64,000 nt of DNA from Variovorax sp. CF079 (GCF_900101545.1 NZ_FMZU01000010.1:62001-126000); one strand, 5' to 3'; positions 1 through 7,817 are shown, numbered from the stretch's first letter. A program made the numbers and translations. Notes: generated from the letters alone by a model not told the origin.

Positions 1-1268
1 CAGCCAGCGAGCTGGAACGCTGGAGCCATTCGCTCCTGCTCTCGAGCACGAACTTTCAGGCTGTCGGCGATCTTGGGCCACTGCTTCACCACGGCCTGGC
101 TGCGCGACACCATCTCGTCGGCCAGCTTCTTGGAGACCCGAAAGTATGGCGCCACCGAACGCGCCAGATCGAGATCCATCGCGTTGTCGGCCTCGCTGAC
201 GTTGAGCTTCAGGCCTTGCGCCTCGGGCACAGGATTCATGTCGTAGGCATTGGACAGGCGCCAGCCCTTGCCGGGCACGAGGATGAAGCCGTGGTTGCGC
301 AGGTGATCGTCGGTGTTGGAGACCAGCATGTTGAACACGATGCGCGACCACAGCTCGCGCAAATCGGCGACAGTGTGCGCGCCGTGATCGATCAGCACGC
401 GGGCGATCTCCAGATAGCTCGCACCTGTCGATGCATCGTCGCCATCCAAGCGGCCGGTGAGCGTCATCGCCGAGGCGAAGTGAAGCCTGCCGTCTGACGT
501 ACGGTCGAAGCGCTTCACCAGGAAGGTGTGGTGCGGGCTCGCGAATTTGCGTGCGAGGCTTTGTGGCACGGCGAGGCCGCAGCCCTTCGCGAGGGTCTGC
601 ACCACCAGTTCCCAGGCGCCCACGTCGTGCTCGTCGCGTAGGCTGGGGAATTTGGCAATCCACAACTGCCCCTGTGGATCGACCACGCTGGCCTTGGGCC
701 GCGCACCGCCGAGCGAGCCGCCGGGTGCGATCAGCATGCGCAGCCAGTCGTCGCCCGCCGCAGAGGTGTTGTCCTCATCGCGCTCCAGCGCCAGGCTGGC
801 CGCTTCCAGTTCGCGCAGCTGCACGAATGGCGGCGCTGCCGCGCCGTGCTGGTTGTCCAGAAAATCGCCGGCGTCATCAAGTCGCAAGCGCAGCGCCCCG
901 GAACGATAGGCGTCGTGCACGCCCAGCAGGTAGTCCGATTCATGCAGGCGCACGGCCTTGCCCACCTGCCCTGCCCGCTGCGCGCGCTCTAGCCGGCGGC
1001 GCATCAGCAACCTGCCCCAACGATCCGGGCTCGCATCGGCGAACACCCCGAAGGTCTCGTGACCCTGGGGCGGGTGCTGCCGGCCCTCGAAGAGGCCCAG
1101 CCGGGGATCCAGGTGCAAGTTCCCGGCGGCGGGGTGGGCCAGCGCCGCGGCGTCGAACTCAAACTCGAAAACTTCCCGGCCTGCTCCGCGCCTGGCATGC
1201 AGCCACCCCAGCCGTAGCGGCTCTGCGAGGCCGACCCAGTCCGCATAGACGGCGATGGTCGCTGCCAT
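1..1268 (-). CDS. HipA-family serine/threonine kinase toxin, 3' end cut by window edge
   Basis: About 422 codons are visible and the frame runs off the left edge, so only the extreme C-terminus is missing compared with a usual length near 430-440 residues. The protein has the HipA kinase signatures: a glycine-rich loop GSLGGARPKA near residue 185, a catalytic-loop segment NTDDHLRNHG, and a downstream NAYDMNPVP segment matching the metal-binding Asp motif. HipA kinases phosphorylate translation factors such as aminoacyl-tRNA synthetases and cause growth arrest; the target here is unknown. The ATG follows the stop of the upstream HTH gene by four bases, the usual antitoxin-first layout. The gene lies in the accessory block left of guaA. 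Confidence 0.87.
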   Translation of the reverse strand, partial: MAATIAVYADWVGLAEPLRLGWLHARRGAGREVFEFEFDAAALAHPAAGNLHLDPRLGLFEGRQHPPQGHETFGVFADASPDRWGRLLMRRRLERAQRAGQVGKAVRLHESDYLLGVHDAYRSGALRLRLDDAGDFLDNQHGAAAPPFVQLRELEAASLALERDEDNTSAAGDDWLRMLIAPGGSLGGARPKASVVDPQGQLWIAKFPSLRDEHDVGAWELVVQTLAKGCGLAVPQSLARKFASPHHTFLVKRFDRTSDGRLHFASAMTLTGRLDGDDASTGASYLEIARVLIDHGAHTVADLRELWSRIVFNMLVSNTDDHLRNHGFILVPGKGWRLSNAYDMNPVPEAQGLKLNVSEADNAMDLDLARSVAPYFRVSKKLADEMVSRSQAVVKQWPKIADSLKVRAREQERMAPAFQLAG

Positions 1269-1272
1269 GGGC

Positions 1273-1962
1273 TCAACGCCCTTTCTTCAGCGACACCGAG
1301 GGGTCGATCAAGCCAGCAAGTGCATCGGCGCTGGCGAAGCCGCTCTTCTTGATCCAGTCCCGCGCGTCCTCAGAAGGCTTGAGCAGCTTCTTGATTTGCC
1401 TGTTGGGGGCATCCCGCCGGTCCACGGCTTCACGCAGGTGCGCGGACGGCATGGCGGCCAGTGCCTTGCGCATCTGTGTTTCCGGCAGTGCTTCAAGTGC
1501 CTTGCGCATCTGCTCGCTGGGCAGGGAATCGAATAGCTTGCGCAGTTGTTCTTGCGGTGAGCTTTCGATGGCATGGCGAAGCTCCGCCGCGGCGCCAGCA
1601 ACCGGCACCGGCGTCTTGGCCGTCGCCGGCCGTTTGGCTGACGGCGACAAGCTCGGTCGTGTTGTCTTGGTGTGCGCGGGCAGCTGCGCATCCTGGAGCT
1701 CGCGACCCACAGGGTCGGCCTTACCGAGCAAGTCGAGGTCTTTTTCGATGCCCAGCACTTGCATGACGGCGAGGTAGGCACCCATGGTCACCCCCGACCC
1801 GCCGCGCTCCAGGCTGCGCAGCGTCATGGGCGCCATCCCGGCTCGCTCGGCAACCTGCTTGGCCGAGAGCCGCCGGCGCAGCCGCGCCAGGCGCAGGCGG
1901 CCGCCGAACTGACGTAGCAGTTCATCGGTGGCTGGGAGCAAAGGGGCTGTCTTCTTGGCCAT
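1273..1962 (-). CDS. HipB-like XRE-family antitoxin with repeat-bearing C-terminal extension
   Basis: 229 residues. Residues about 18-75 form a Cro/C1-type helix-turn-helix (SAKQVAERAGMAPMTLRSLE). The rest is unusual: HipB proteins are often only 75-100 residues, whereas this one has a Pro/Ala linker (about 95-122) and then about five tandem 12-residue units from 123 to 182, such as LPSEQMRKALEA and LPETQMRKALAA, followed by a basic tail. It precedes the HipA-like kinase by four bases and should neutralise it and repress the operon. A 15-bp palindrome lies just upstream of its start. The function of the repeat domain is unknown; it may be the kinase-binding part. Confidence 0.82.
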   Translation of the reverse strand: MAKKTAPLLPATDELLRQFGGRLRLARLRRRLSAKQVAERAGMAPMTLRSLERGGSGVTMGAYLAVMQVLGIEKDLDLLGKADPVGRELQDAQLPAHTKTTRPSLSPSAKRPATAKTPVPVAGAAAELRHAIESSPQEQLRKLFDSLPSEQMRKALEALPETQMRKALAAMPSAHLREAVDRRDAPNRQIKKLLKPSEDARDWIKKSGFASADALAGLIDPSVSLKKGR

Positions 1963-1980
1963 GAAGCCGATATTCTAGGT

Positions 1981-1995
1981 GTTTTTGGCAAAAAC
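1981..1995. promoter_or_regulatory. Palindrome upstream of the hipBA-like operon, probable operator
   Basis: A perfect inverted repeat GTTTTTG-g-CAAAAAC ends 19 bp before the antitoxin ATG, inside an AT-rich stretch (about 1965-2095) that contrasts with the GC-rich surroundings. The position suits an autoregulatory operator over the minus-strand promoter. Operator function is inferred. Confidence 0.5.
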
Positions 1996-2146
1996 AGCCA
2001 TAATATTTACATATCTTCCAAAACAAGATCACATCTTTTTTAAGAAGAAGCAATATGCTGGCATTATTTTCAGAAAAACGCTACAATTATGGCATCTAGT
2101 AGGCTGGACCTCAGGCCCCAGTCTGCGGCGGCTGTCGTGGGCGTCT

Positions 2147-2341
2147 CTACAAGATGGTGCTTTCGCCAGCCTGATCGGCGGCGCGGACTGCGACGTTGTG
2201 CGCCTCGCACAAGCCATAGATGCAGGTGGGACTCTTGAGATCCACGCCCGCCTTCACGCGCGCCGCGATTGAAGCCTGCATGCCTTGCATCACCAGGGCT
2301 TTTCGCCCCGCGGCCGACGTGTTCGAGAGCTGAGCACTCAT
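2147..2341 (-). CDS. Small hypothetical protein (64 aa), third gene of XRE operon
   Basis: The ATG overlaps the stop of the upstream XRE gene by four bases (ATGA), which suggests translational coupling and supports a real gene. The product is 64 residues with a Ser/Ala-rich start and a central segment containing two cysteines (TCIYGLCEAHN). I do not recognise the family. There is no signal peptide or membrane segment. It is the last gene of a tight operon (ACP-like, XRE, this gene) and may be the effector or partner of the module, but that is only inferred from position. Confidence 0.5.
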   Translation of the reverse strand: MSAQLSNTSAAGRKALVMQGMQASIAARVKAGVDLKSPTCIYGLCEAHNVAVRAADQAGESTIL

Positions 2342-2706
2342 TTGCTCCCCCCTCCCTCTTCGGCATCCGAGCTGCGCATCGACGCCAGCAGTCGCAGCAG
2401 TCGGTCCAGGTCGTCTGGCTTCAGCTTGCTCAATTCGCGTGCGGCAAGCTGAAGTCGCGGGTCATTCATCTCGAGCTGTTCGGCTGTTTCGCCCAGCAGC
2501 CATGAAACGGTGACATCGTAGGTCTCTGCAAATTTCATCAGTTCTTCTGCAGAAACACGGCGATTGCCGGCCTCGATCTCAGAAACCGTCGGCCGATGCA
2601 TCTGCAGCAACTTGGCCACCTGGCCCTGCGACAGACCGGCTGCCTTTCTGGCCTCTCGCAGGCGTTCGGCGATCGCCGAGCGGTGGGTGTCCGGGCCGTC
2701 CGTCAT
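2338..2706 (-). CDS. XRE-family transcriptional regulator
   Basis: 122 residues. A Cro/C1-type helix-turn-helix occupies about residues 10-66 (KAAGLSQGQVAKLLQMHRP, then TVSEIEAGNRRVS). A SinR-like second half follows, where TYDVTVSWLLGE is the typical end of this domain. The C-terminal 45 residues are charged and end in a Gly/Ser tail. Start and stop overlap the neighbouring genes by four bases on each side, so all three genes should be cotranscribed. It probably represses its own operon, perhaps through the inverted repeat at 3046-3062. Confidence 0.85.
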   Translation of the reverse strand: MTDGPDTHRSAIAERLREARKAAGLSQGQVAKLLQMHRPTVSEIEAGNRRVSAEELMKFAETYDVTVSWLLGETAEQLEMNDPRLQLAARELSKLKPDDLDRLLRLLASMRSSDAEEGGGSK

Positions 2707-3017
2707 TGCGCGTTCGCCTGCATGGGTTCAACCACGGCTTGCGCTTCTACGAGCGCAACGACCTTTGCAACGATCTCGTCGATCGTCAGCGCAATACTGG
2801 AATCGTCCTGCCGGAAGATGTTCACATCATTGGCGATGTTGATGCCGAGCTTCGCGCCCAGCATGCCAATGGCGACGGGCCATATCTTGCTGTCGAACTT
2901 CGGCAGTTCCTCGATGGGCTTCGTCGCGCCGCCAAGTGGCGGGCACTCAAGCTCGCTCGTGGCTTGTATGTTCTGCAGCACTTCCACCAGGGTCGTCTGA
3001 ATCAAAGCGGCATCCAT
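2703..3017 (-). CDS. Acyl-carrier-protein-like small protein
   Basis: 104 residues. The start at 3017 is chosen because GGAGGT lies six bases before this ATG; an upstream ATG at 3038 lacks such a site. The central segment FDSKIWPVAIGML aligns with the ACP helix II region: a DS pair at the place of the phosphopantetheine serine, then, at exactly the spacing seen in E. coli AcpP, INIANDVNIF against EIPDEEA. It ends with an amphipathic helix TIDEIVAKVVALV, as ACPs do. If the serine is modified, it would carry an acyl or amino acid group. It heads an operon with an XRE repressor and a 64-residue protein. The ACP assignment is by eye; the protein could be a non-modified structural relative. Confidence 0.55.
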   Translation of the reverse strand: MDAALIQTTLVEVLQNIQATSELECPPLGGATKPIEELPKFDSKIWPVAIGMLGAKLGINIANDVNIFRQDDSSIALTIDEIVAKVVALVEAQAVVEPMQANAQ

Positions 3018-3045
3018 TTGGACCTCCATGTGGGCCATTACGGTC

Positions 3046-3062
3046 GGTAAGAATGTCTTACC
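3046..3062. promoter_or_regulatory. Inverted repeat in the leader of the ACP-like/XRE operon
   Basis: GGTAAGA-atg-TCTTACC is a perfect 7-bp inverted repeat with a 3-bp centre, 29 bp upstream of the ACP-like start and in the region divergent to the AbiE genes. Its placement suits an operator for the XRE protein of the operon. Binding is inferred. Confidence 0.5.
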
Positions 3063-3156
3063 AAGTCTTTTAGACCTCCGCAAGCGCACCGTGGAGATTG
3101 CGCTGGAATTCGCGGTCCGTAGCGGTGAGCGGCGACGCACGCTGGCGGCAAGCGAC

Positions 3157-3185
3157 TTGAAAACTGTCAGAAATTACGTCATACT
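3157..3185 (+). promoter_or_regulatory. Candidate promoter for the AbiEi/AbiEii operon
   Basis: TTGAAA (3157-3162) and CATACT (3180-3185) are 17 bp apart, resembling sigma70 -35 and -10 elements, 24 bp before the first ATG. The match is moderate and the call rests on motif and spacing only. Confidence 0.4.
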
Positions 3186-3209
3186 TCTACCACTCCAAGA
3201 GTTGCCGCC

Positions 3210-3806
3210 ATGCAGACCCTCGCCAAACTAGTTCTAGAGCACGCCGCCGGGTTGCCGGAGGGCACGCCTTTGGTCGCGAAGGAACTGCTGCATCTGGGGA
3301 ACCGGGCCGCTGTGGACCAGGTTCTGTCCCGCCTCGTGCAACGCGGCGCCCTGCTGCGCGCGGGCCGCGGCATCTATGTCCTGCCGGTCGAGAGCCGCTT
3401 CGGTTCCCGTGCGCCCTCGACCGCCAAGATGGTCGAGGGGCTGGCCAGTCAGCGCGGGGAAACCATCGTGTCGCATGGTGCGTCCGCCGCCAACGCGCTC
3501 GGGCTCACGACTCAGGTGCCGATGCGGTCCGTCTATCTGACGTCCGGCCCCAGCCGCCGCTTGAAGCTGGGCGCCCAGACCGTGGAGTTGCGGCATGCGC
3601 CGGTGTGGCAACTGATCTTTGCTGGCCGCGCTGCCGGCGATGTGGTGCGAGCGCTGGCATGGTTGGGGCCTGAAAAGGCCGGCGCTGCGCTGCGGGCGCT
3701 GCGCGCCAAACTGCCGCCGGCCGAGATGAAAGAAGTGGCGTCGGCACGGGCGCGCCTGCCGACCTGGATGGCGCAGGAGGTGAGCGCGCTGATACCGCAT
3801 GGCTGA
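3210..3806 (+). CDS. AbiEi-like antitoxin (DUF6088-type)
   Basis: 198 residues. The N-terminal ~60 residues look like a winged helix (VDQVLSRLVQRGALLRAGRGIYVLP), the DNA-binding part of type IV AbiEi antitoxins. The C-terminal part (THGASAANALGL-like segment HGASAANALGLTTQVP, then LTSGPSRRLKLG) is typical of the family. It overlaps the following AbiEii gene by eight bases. In known AbiE systems the antitoxin represses the operon and counteracts the nucleotidyltransferase toxin without a stable complex, and the pair can give phage resistance by abortive infection. No phage evidence is available here. Confidence 0.82.
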   Translation: MQTLAKLVLEHAAGLPEGTPLVAKELLHLGNRAAVDQVLSRLVQRGALLRAGRGIYVLPVESRFGSRAPSTAKMVEGLASQRGETIVSHGASAANALGLTTQVPMRSVYLTSGPSRRLKLGAQTVELRHAPVWQLIFAGRAAGDVVRALAWLGPEKAGAALRALRAKLPPAEMKEVASARARLPTWMAQEVSALIPHG

Positions 3807-4809
3807 GTTCTTCGAGCTCTCCGCCGACGAGCGCTTGGAGGCCCTTGCCCAGGCCGCCAATGCGTCCGGGCGCCCTCCTCACCTCCTGGAAAAGGACGTT
3901 TGGGTGGTGTGGTCCTTGCGGCACCTCTTCACCGCGCCCTATGCGCCGCATCTTGTCTTCAAGGGTGGCACCTCCCTGTCGAAGGCCTATGGCGTCATCC
4001 AGCGGTTCTCCGAGGACGTGGACCTCACCTACGACATCCGCGCCATCGCTGGTGATCTGATCGGCGATGCGGGCACGCCGCTCCCGGCCAGCAAGAGCCA
4101 GGAGAAGAAGTGGAGCAAGGAGATCCGCGCCCGCTTGGCTGATTGGGTGGCCACCGATGTCGTTCCGCGGCTCCAGCAAGACCTTGGGCAGCGTGGCCTG
4201 CCCGCCACGGTCCGGGCCGAAGGCGACAAGGTGTTCATCGACTACACGCCCTTGACCTCGGGAACGGGATATGTCTCGTCGGCAATCATGCTTGAATTTG
4301 GCGCGCGATCCACCGGCGAGCCTTGCGAACTGCGCTCCGTTCACTGCGATGCAGCCGCACACCTGCGGAGCGTTGAGTTTCCCGAAGCGACGCCACAGGT
4401 GATGCGTGCCGAGCGGACCTTCTGGGAAAAAGCTACCGCGATTCACGTCTTCTGCGCGCAAGGTGCCTTTCGAGGCGGGGATAGGTTCGCCCGCCATTGG
4501 CACGACGTGACCCGGCTGGATGCCGCCGGCTTCGCCGACTCGGCGATTGCAGACACGGCGCTGGCGAGCGCGGTGGCCGATCACAAGAGCATCTTCTTCG
4601 CGGAGAAGAACCTAGATGGTGGACCGATCGACTACCACGCCGCAGTCGCGGGCGGTCTTCGCCTCGTTCCCGACGACGGCGCCTTAGCCAAGTTGGCCGC
4701 CGACTACCAGCACATGGTTGACGATGGCTTGTTCCTCGATGAGGTCGAGTCGTTCGACACCCTTCTCCAACACTGCCAGACCATTCAAGAGAAGGCGAAC
4801 GCCGCTTGA
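3799..4809 (+). CDS. AbiEii/AbiGii-family nucleotidyltransferase toxin
   Basis: 336 residues. The nucleotidyltransferase core is clear near residues 53-77: FKGGTSLSKAYG then RFSEDVDLT, giving the GGTS and metal-binding DxD-like positions of the AbiEii (DUF1814) family. Further family segments include LEFGARS and RTFWEKATAIH, with W-E-K being a conserved AbiEii feature. The family transfers nucleotides (in studied homologues to tRNA or other acceptors) and stops growth. It is intact, overlaps its antitoxin by eight bases, and ends just before the distal guaA-type repeat, so it is the last gene of block C. Confidence 0.87.
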   Translation: MAEFFELSADERLEALAQAANASGRPPHLLEKDVWVVWSLRHLFTAPYAPHLVFKGGTSLSKAYGVIQRFSEDVDLTYDIRAIAGDLIGDAGTPLPASKSQEKKWSKEIRARLADWVATDVVPRLQQDLGQRGLPATVRAEGDKVFIDYTPLTSGTGYVSSAIMLEFGARSTGEPCELRSVHCDAAAHLRSVEFPEATPQVMRAERTFWEKATAIHVFCAQGAFRGGDRFARHWHDVTRLDAAGFADSAIADTALASAVADHKSIFFAEKNLDGGPIDYHAAVAGGLRLVPDDGALAKLAADYQHMVDDGLFLDEVESFDTLLQHCQTIQEKANAA

Positions 4810-4849
4810 CGCGCTACCTACGACGCGCTTGTACAGAGAACGCTCCGCC

Positions 4850-4870
4850 CCTCACTCCCACTCCATCGTC
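4850..4870. repeat. guaA 3'-end attachment-like repeat, distal copy
   Basis: This stretch reads CCTCACTCCCACTCCATCGTC and matches the guaA terminus at 16047-16067 at all but one position (C for G). It lies in no gene, and in the minus-strand guaA frame it would encode the terminal E-W-E-stop. It is the outer boundary of the TetR/catabolic block. Duplication of an att core at the far end is what integration at the guaA 3' end leaves behind. Confidence 0.72.
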
Positions 4871-4925
4871 AACAGGCCGTCCAAACCCGCATGGTCCAAG
4901 GACTTGGCTGTGACCGACATGGATC

Positions 4926-4950
4926 TTTACCGTCGCTTTTACCGTCAGAA
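4926..4950. repeat. TTTACCGTC repeat pair beside distal att-like copy
   Basis: Two closely spaced copies of T-TACCGTC (TTTACCGTC at 4926, TTTTACCGTCAGAA ending at 4950) lie about 56 bp right of the att core. A near-identical arrangement is at 13004-13028 after the middle copy. They resemble integrase arm-type sites or conserved element-end sequence; function is inferred. Confidence 0.5.
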
Positions 4951-5046
4951 GCGATTTCATGCTCGACCATGGGGGCCTCCTGAAACGGGTGCAGAGAGGT
5001 CAAAGATCAGGCACGTCGTGGTCGCGTCCGCACACGGAGTCGTGAG

Positions 5047-5631
5047 CTACGCATCAAGGGGAGCCGATAGCCTCGACAGCACTGCCGCACGGCAGACATC
5101 CAGAATTTCATCGGCGAGTGGCGAGTCGTCAGGACATGCCCGCGACAGCACTATTGCGCCGATCATCTGCGCAAGGACGTCGATGCGCCTGGCGCGCAGG
5201 TCGCCTTCCCGTTTGCCGTCCTCGGGCGCGCCGTCCTGGTTTGCCAGGGCCTCTAGCAGGCTTTCAACGCCGGTCGCAAAAGCCGTCTTGATCGACTCCG
5301 GCTGACGCGCAGCGTCTCCACATAGCGCGGCCATCGTGCAACCTTCACCCCGAGCGTCGCGGTGCTCTCGGGACAGGTATCGCTTGACGACTTCCACCGC
5401 ATCGACCCCTTCGGCTTTGGCGGCCGACTGCGCAAAACCACAGGTCGCCGCTTCCGCCAGCAGGTCGGCCTTGGACGGGAAGTGTTTATAGAACCCACCA
5501 TGGGTAAAGCCGGCGACCGCCATCAAGTCCGCAATCCCGACCCCGTCGTAGCCACGCTCGCGAAACAGCGCAGAGGCCGTCTCGACGATGCGCGCCCGGT
5601 TCGCCTGCGCCTGCGCTTTGGTGACTTTCAT
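5047..5631 (-). CDS. TetR/AcrR-family transcriptional regulator
   Basis: 194 residues from the chosen ATG (MKVTKAQAQANRAR). An in-frame ATG at 5688 would start inside the operator, so the shorter form is preferred. The TetR helix-turn-helix is at about residues 28-48 (GIADLMAVAGFTHGGFYKHF), followed by a ligand-binding domain with a cysteine (REHRDARGEGCTMAALCGD) typical of the NemR-like/TetR_C group that senses electrophiles or quinones in known members. It is divergent from the hydrolase/Old Yellow Enzyme operon and very probably represses it through the inverted repeat at 5680-5731. Confidence 0.87.
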   Translation of the reverse strand: MKVTKAQAQANRARIVETASALFRERGYDGVGIADLMAVAGFTHGGFYKHFPSKADLLAEAATCGFAQSAAKAEGVDAVEVVKRYLSREHRDARGEGCTMAALCGDAARQPESIKTAFATGVESLLEALANQDGAPEDGKREGDLRARRIDVLAQMIGAIVLSRACPDDSPLADEILDVCRAAVLSRLSAPLDA

Positions 5632-5679
5632 GTCCAGGATCTCTCTAGATGCGCCATCGGTGAAGTCGTGAATATACAT

Positions 5680-5731
5680 TGATGTCAATCATCATCAAAG
5701 TCCTTGACAATAAAGATGATGATCGACATCA
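5680..5731. promoter_or_regulatory. Large inverted repeat operator in the TetR/hydrolase divergent promoter
   Basis: TGATGTCAATCATCATC (5680-5696) is repeated in inverted form as GATGATGATCGACATCA (5715-5731) with one mismatch in 17 and an 18-bp centre. A TTGACA-like -35 (5704-5709) sits between the arms. This is a strong candidate operator controlling both the regulator and the plus-strand cluster. Confidence 0.68.
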
Positions 5732-5763
5732 TTAAGCCGACTTACCTTGGAAGGCTTCCGGAA

Positions 5764-6609
5764 ATGAGCGACACCCACCTGACCGCCCCCACCCGCTTCG
5801 TCGAAGTGGATGGCGACAAATTCGCCTATCGCCGCTGGGGCAACACCTCCGGCGAACAACCCCCTCTGTTCTTCGTCCAGCATTTCCGCGGCGGCCTGGA
5901 CCATTGGGATCCTCAGTTGACAGATGGTCTGGCCGCAGGCCGCGAAGTCATCCTCTACAACGGTCGCGGTATTGCCTCCTCGACCGGCTCGCCCCGCAAC
6001 CGGATCGAAGACATGGCAGACGACATCGCCCTGGTGATCCGGGCGCTGGGTCTGTCCCAGGTCGATCTGCTTGGCTTCTCGATCGGGGGCTTCCAGGTGC
6101 AGGAGGTCGTACTGCGTCACCCGCAACTGGTTCGCAAGCTTCTTCTGCTCGGCACCGGACTGCGCGGCGGCGATCCGAAGATGGAGCCCAGGGTGCTCGA
6201 AGTCGCGCCGAATCCCGTGCCGACAGCGGATGACTTCCTCTACCTGTTCTTCGGCCGCTCGGAGGCTGCGAAGCAGGCGGGTCTGGCCTTCTGGGAGCGC
6301 CGCCACCAGCGCGTCGAGCAGGATCCGCCCAGTTCCATGGAGGTCGCTCAAGCCCAGGCCGAGGCGCACGCCGCTTACCTGCAGCCGTTGCCGGGTGCGA
6401 ATCCCTATGCCTTCCTGAACGCCGTCACGCAGCCGACCCTGGTGCTCAACGGCGTCCACGACATCATGATCCCCACGATCAACTCCTGGCATCTGTCGCA
6501 GAACATTCCCAACGCGCAGCTGTTGATCTACCCCGACGCCGGACACGGCGCGCAGTTCCAGTATCCCGAGCGCTTCCTCCGACACGCGATCCAGTTCCTG
6601 GAGGAGTGA
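5764..6609 (+). CDS. Alpha/beta hydrolase
   Basis: 281 residues from the ATG at 5764; upstream in-frame ATGs lie in the operator region. The alpha/beta-hydrolase triad is visible: nucleophile elbow GFSIGG near residue 105, acid residue in LNGVHDIMIP, and histidine in PDAGHGAQFQ. The oxyanion region reads VQHFRGGLDHWD rather than the usual HGxP. Substrate is unknown; the family includes haloperoxidase-like and ester hydrolases. It is first in the TetR-controlled cluster, four genes of which encode redox or acyl-type enzymes. A second, frameshifted paralogue closes the cluster at 10952. Confidence 0.83.
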   Translation: MSDTHLTAPTRFVEVDGDKFAYRRWGNTSGEQPPLFFVQHFRGGLDHWDPQLTDGLAAGREVILYNGRGIASSTGSPRNRIEDMADDIALVIRALGLSQVDLLGFSIGGFQVQEVVLRHPQLVRKLLLLGTGLRGGDPKMEPRVLEVAPNPVPTADDFLYLFFGRSEAAKQAGLAFWERRHQRVEQDPPSSMEVAQAQAEAHAAYLQPLPGANPYAFLNAVTQPTLVLNGVHDIMIPTINSWHLSQNIPNAQLLIYPDAGHGAQFQYPERFLRHAIQFLEE

Positions 6610-6662
6610 TGTCGTCGCGCGTCCCCTTTCCCGCCCGATCAACGACGACACAGCAAACCGAC

Positions 6663-7757
6663 ATGACCGACAAAACGCTCTTCGAGCCCTACACACTTGG
6701 CTCACTCAAACTATCCAACCGCATCGTGATGGCGCCGCTGACGCGCAATCGTGCGGGTGCGGGTCTGATCCCCAGCGAGCACGCCGCCACCTACTACGGC
6801 CAACGCGCCTCGGCGGGCCTCATCATCACCGAGGCCACCCAGATCTCGGCCGATGCCCAGGGCTACCAGGACACCCCCGGCCTCTACACGCAGCCGCAGA
6901 TCGACGGCTGGCGCAGGGTGACCGACGCCGTTCACGCCAAGGGCGGGCGGATCTTCGTCCAGTTGTGGCACGTGGGCCGCATCTCCCACGTCGACCTGCG
7001 GCCTGGTGGCACCGCGCCGGTGGCGCCCTCTGCCATCCGCGCCGCGACCAAGACGTTCGTCAACAATGGTTTTCACGATGTCTCCGAGCCACGCGCCCTG
7101 GCGTTGGATGAGATTCCAGGCATCGTCGAGGATTTCCGCCAGGCAGCGGCCAATGCGATCGCCGCGGGCTTCCACGGCGTCGAAGTCCACGGCGCCAACG
7201 GCTACCTGCTGGAACAGTTCATCAAGGACGGTGCCAATACCCGCACGGACGCGTACGGTGGCTCCATCGAGAACCGCGCGCGCCTGCTGCTTGAAGTCAC
7301 CGCCGCTGTGGCGACGGAAATCGGTGCTGAACGCACCGGCGTGCGCCTCTCGCCCGTATCAACAGCCGGCGCCATTTCCTGCAGCGATCCTCAGCCGCAG
7401 TACGACTACATCGCAGACAAGCTCGATGCGCTGGGCATCGTCTATCTGCATGTGGTCGAAGGCGCTACCGGTGGTTCGCGCGATGCCGCACCGTTCGACT
7501 TCGATTCGATGCGCAATCGCTTCAAGAAAACCTACCTGGCCAACAACGGTTACAGCCCCGAGCTGGCCAACGCCCGCCTGATCGAGGGGAAGGCCGACCT
7601 GTTCGCCTTCGGCCGCCCGTTCATCGGCAACCCCGATCTGGTCGAAAGGCTGGAGATCGGCGCTCCCCTCGCCGCACTCAATCCAGCCACGCTCTATGGC
7701 GGTGGCGCCCAGGGCTACACCGACTATCCGACCCTCGCCGATTCCAGCGCCCGATAG
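6663..7757 (+). CDS. Old Yellow Enzyme family NADH:flavin oxidoreductase (NemA-like)
   Basis: 364 residues from the ATG at 6663, matching the ~365 residues of N-ethylmaleimide reductase. The FMN-binding beta/alpha barrel shows SNRIVMAPLTRNRA at the N-terminus, LWHVGRISH, the active-site HGANGYLLEQF with substrate-binding His and Asn, and DAYGGSIENRARLL. The phosphate-binding end reads FAFGRPFIGNPD. Such enzymes reduce activated C=C bonds of enals, enones, maleimides or nitro compounds with NAD(P)H. The link to a NemR-like TetR regulator fits control by electrophiles. The true substrate is not evident. Confidence 0.91.
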   Translation: MTDKTLFEPYTLGSLKLSNRIVMAPLTRNRAGAGLIPSEHAATYYGQRASAGLIITEATQISADAQGYQDTPGLYTQPQIDGWRRVTDAVHAKGGRIFVQLWHVGRISHVDLRPGGTAPVAPSAIRAATKTFVNNGFHDVSEPRALALDEIPGIVEDFRQAAANAIAAGFHGVEVHGANGYLLEQFIKDGANTRTDAYGGSIENRARLLLEVTAAVATEIGAERTGVRLSPVSTAGAISCSDPQPQYDYIADKLDALGIVYLHVVEGATGGSRDAAPFDFDSMRNRFKKTYLANNGYSPELANARLIEGKADLFAFGRPFIGNPDLVERLEIGAPLAALNPATLYGGGAQGYTDYPTLADSSAR

Positions 7758-7817
7758 TCGTTTTTCCATGCTGCACATCGCGGCATCAACCCACCTTTTT
7801 GACCAAGAGAAAATCAC

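Noticed and set aside
551..1777. 408-codon plus-strand open frame across the HipA/HipB-like genes
   Set aside because: Arg/Pro/Ala-rich shadow of two recognisable minus-strand genes; no family resemblance or ribosome site.
5632..5688. Longer N-terminus for the TetR regulator starting at 5688
   Set aside because: It would place the start inside the inverted-repeat operator; the ATG at 5631 gives a normal TetR N-terminus.
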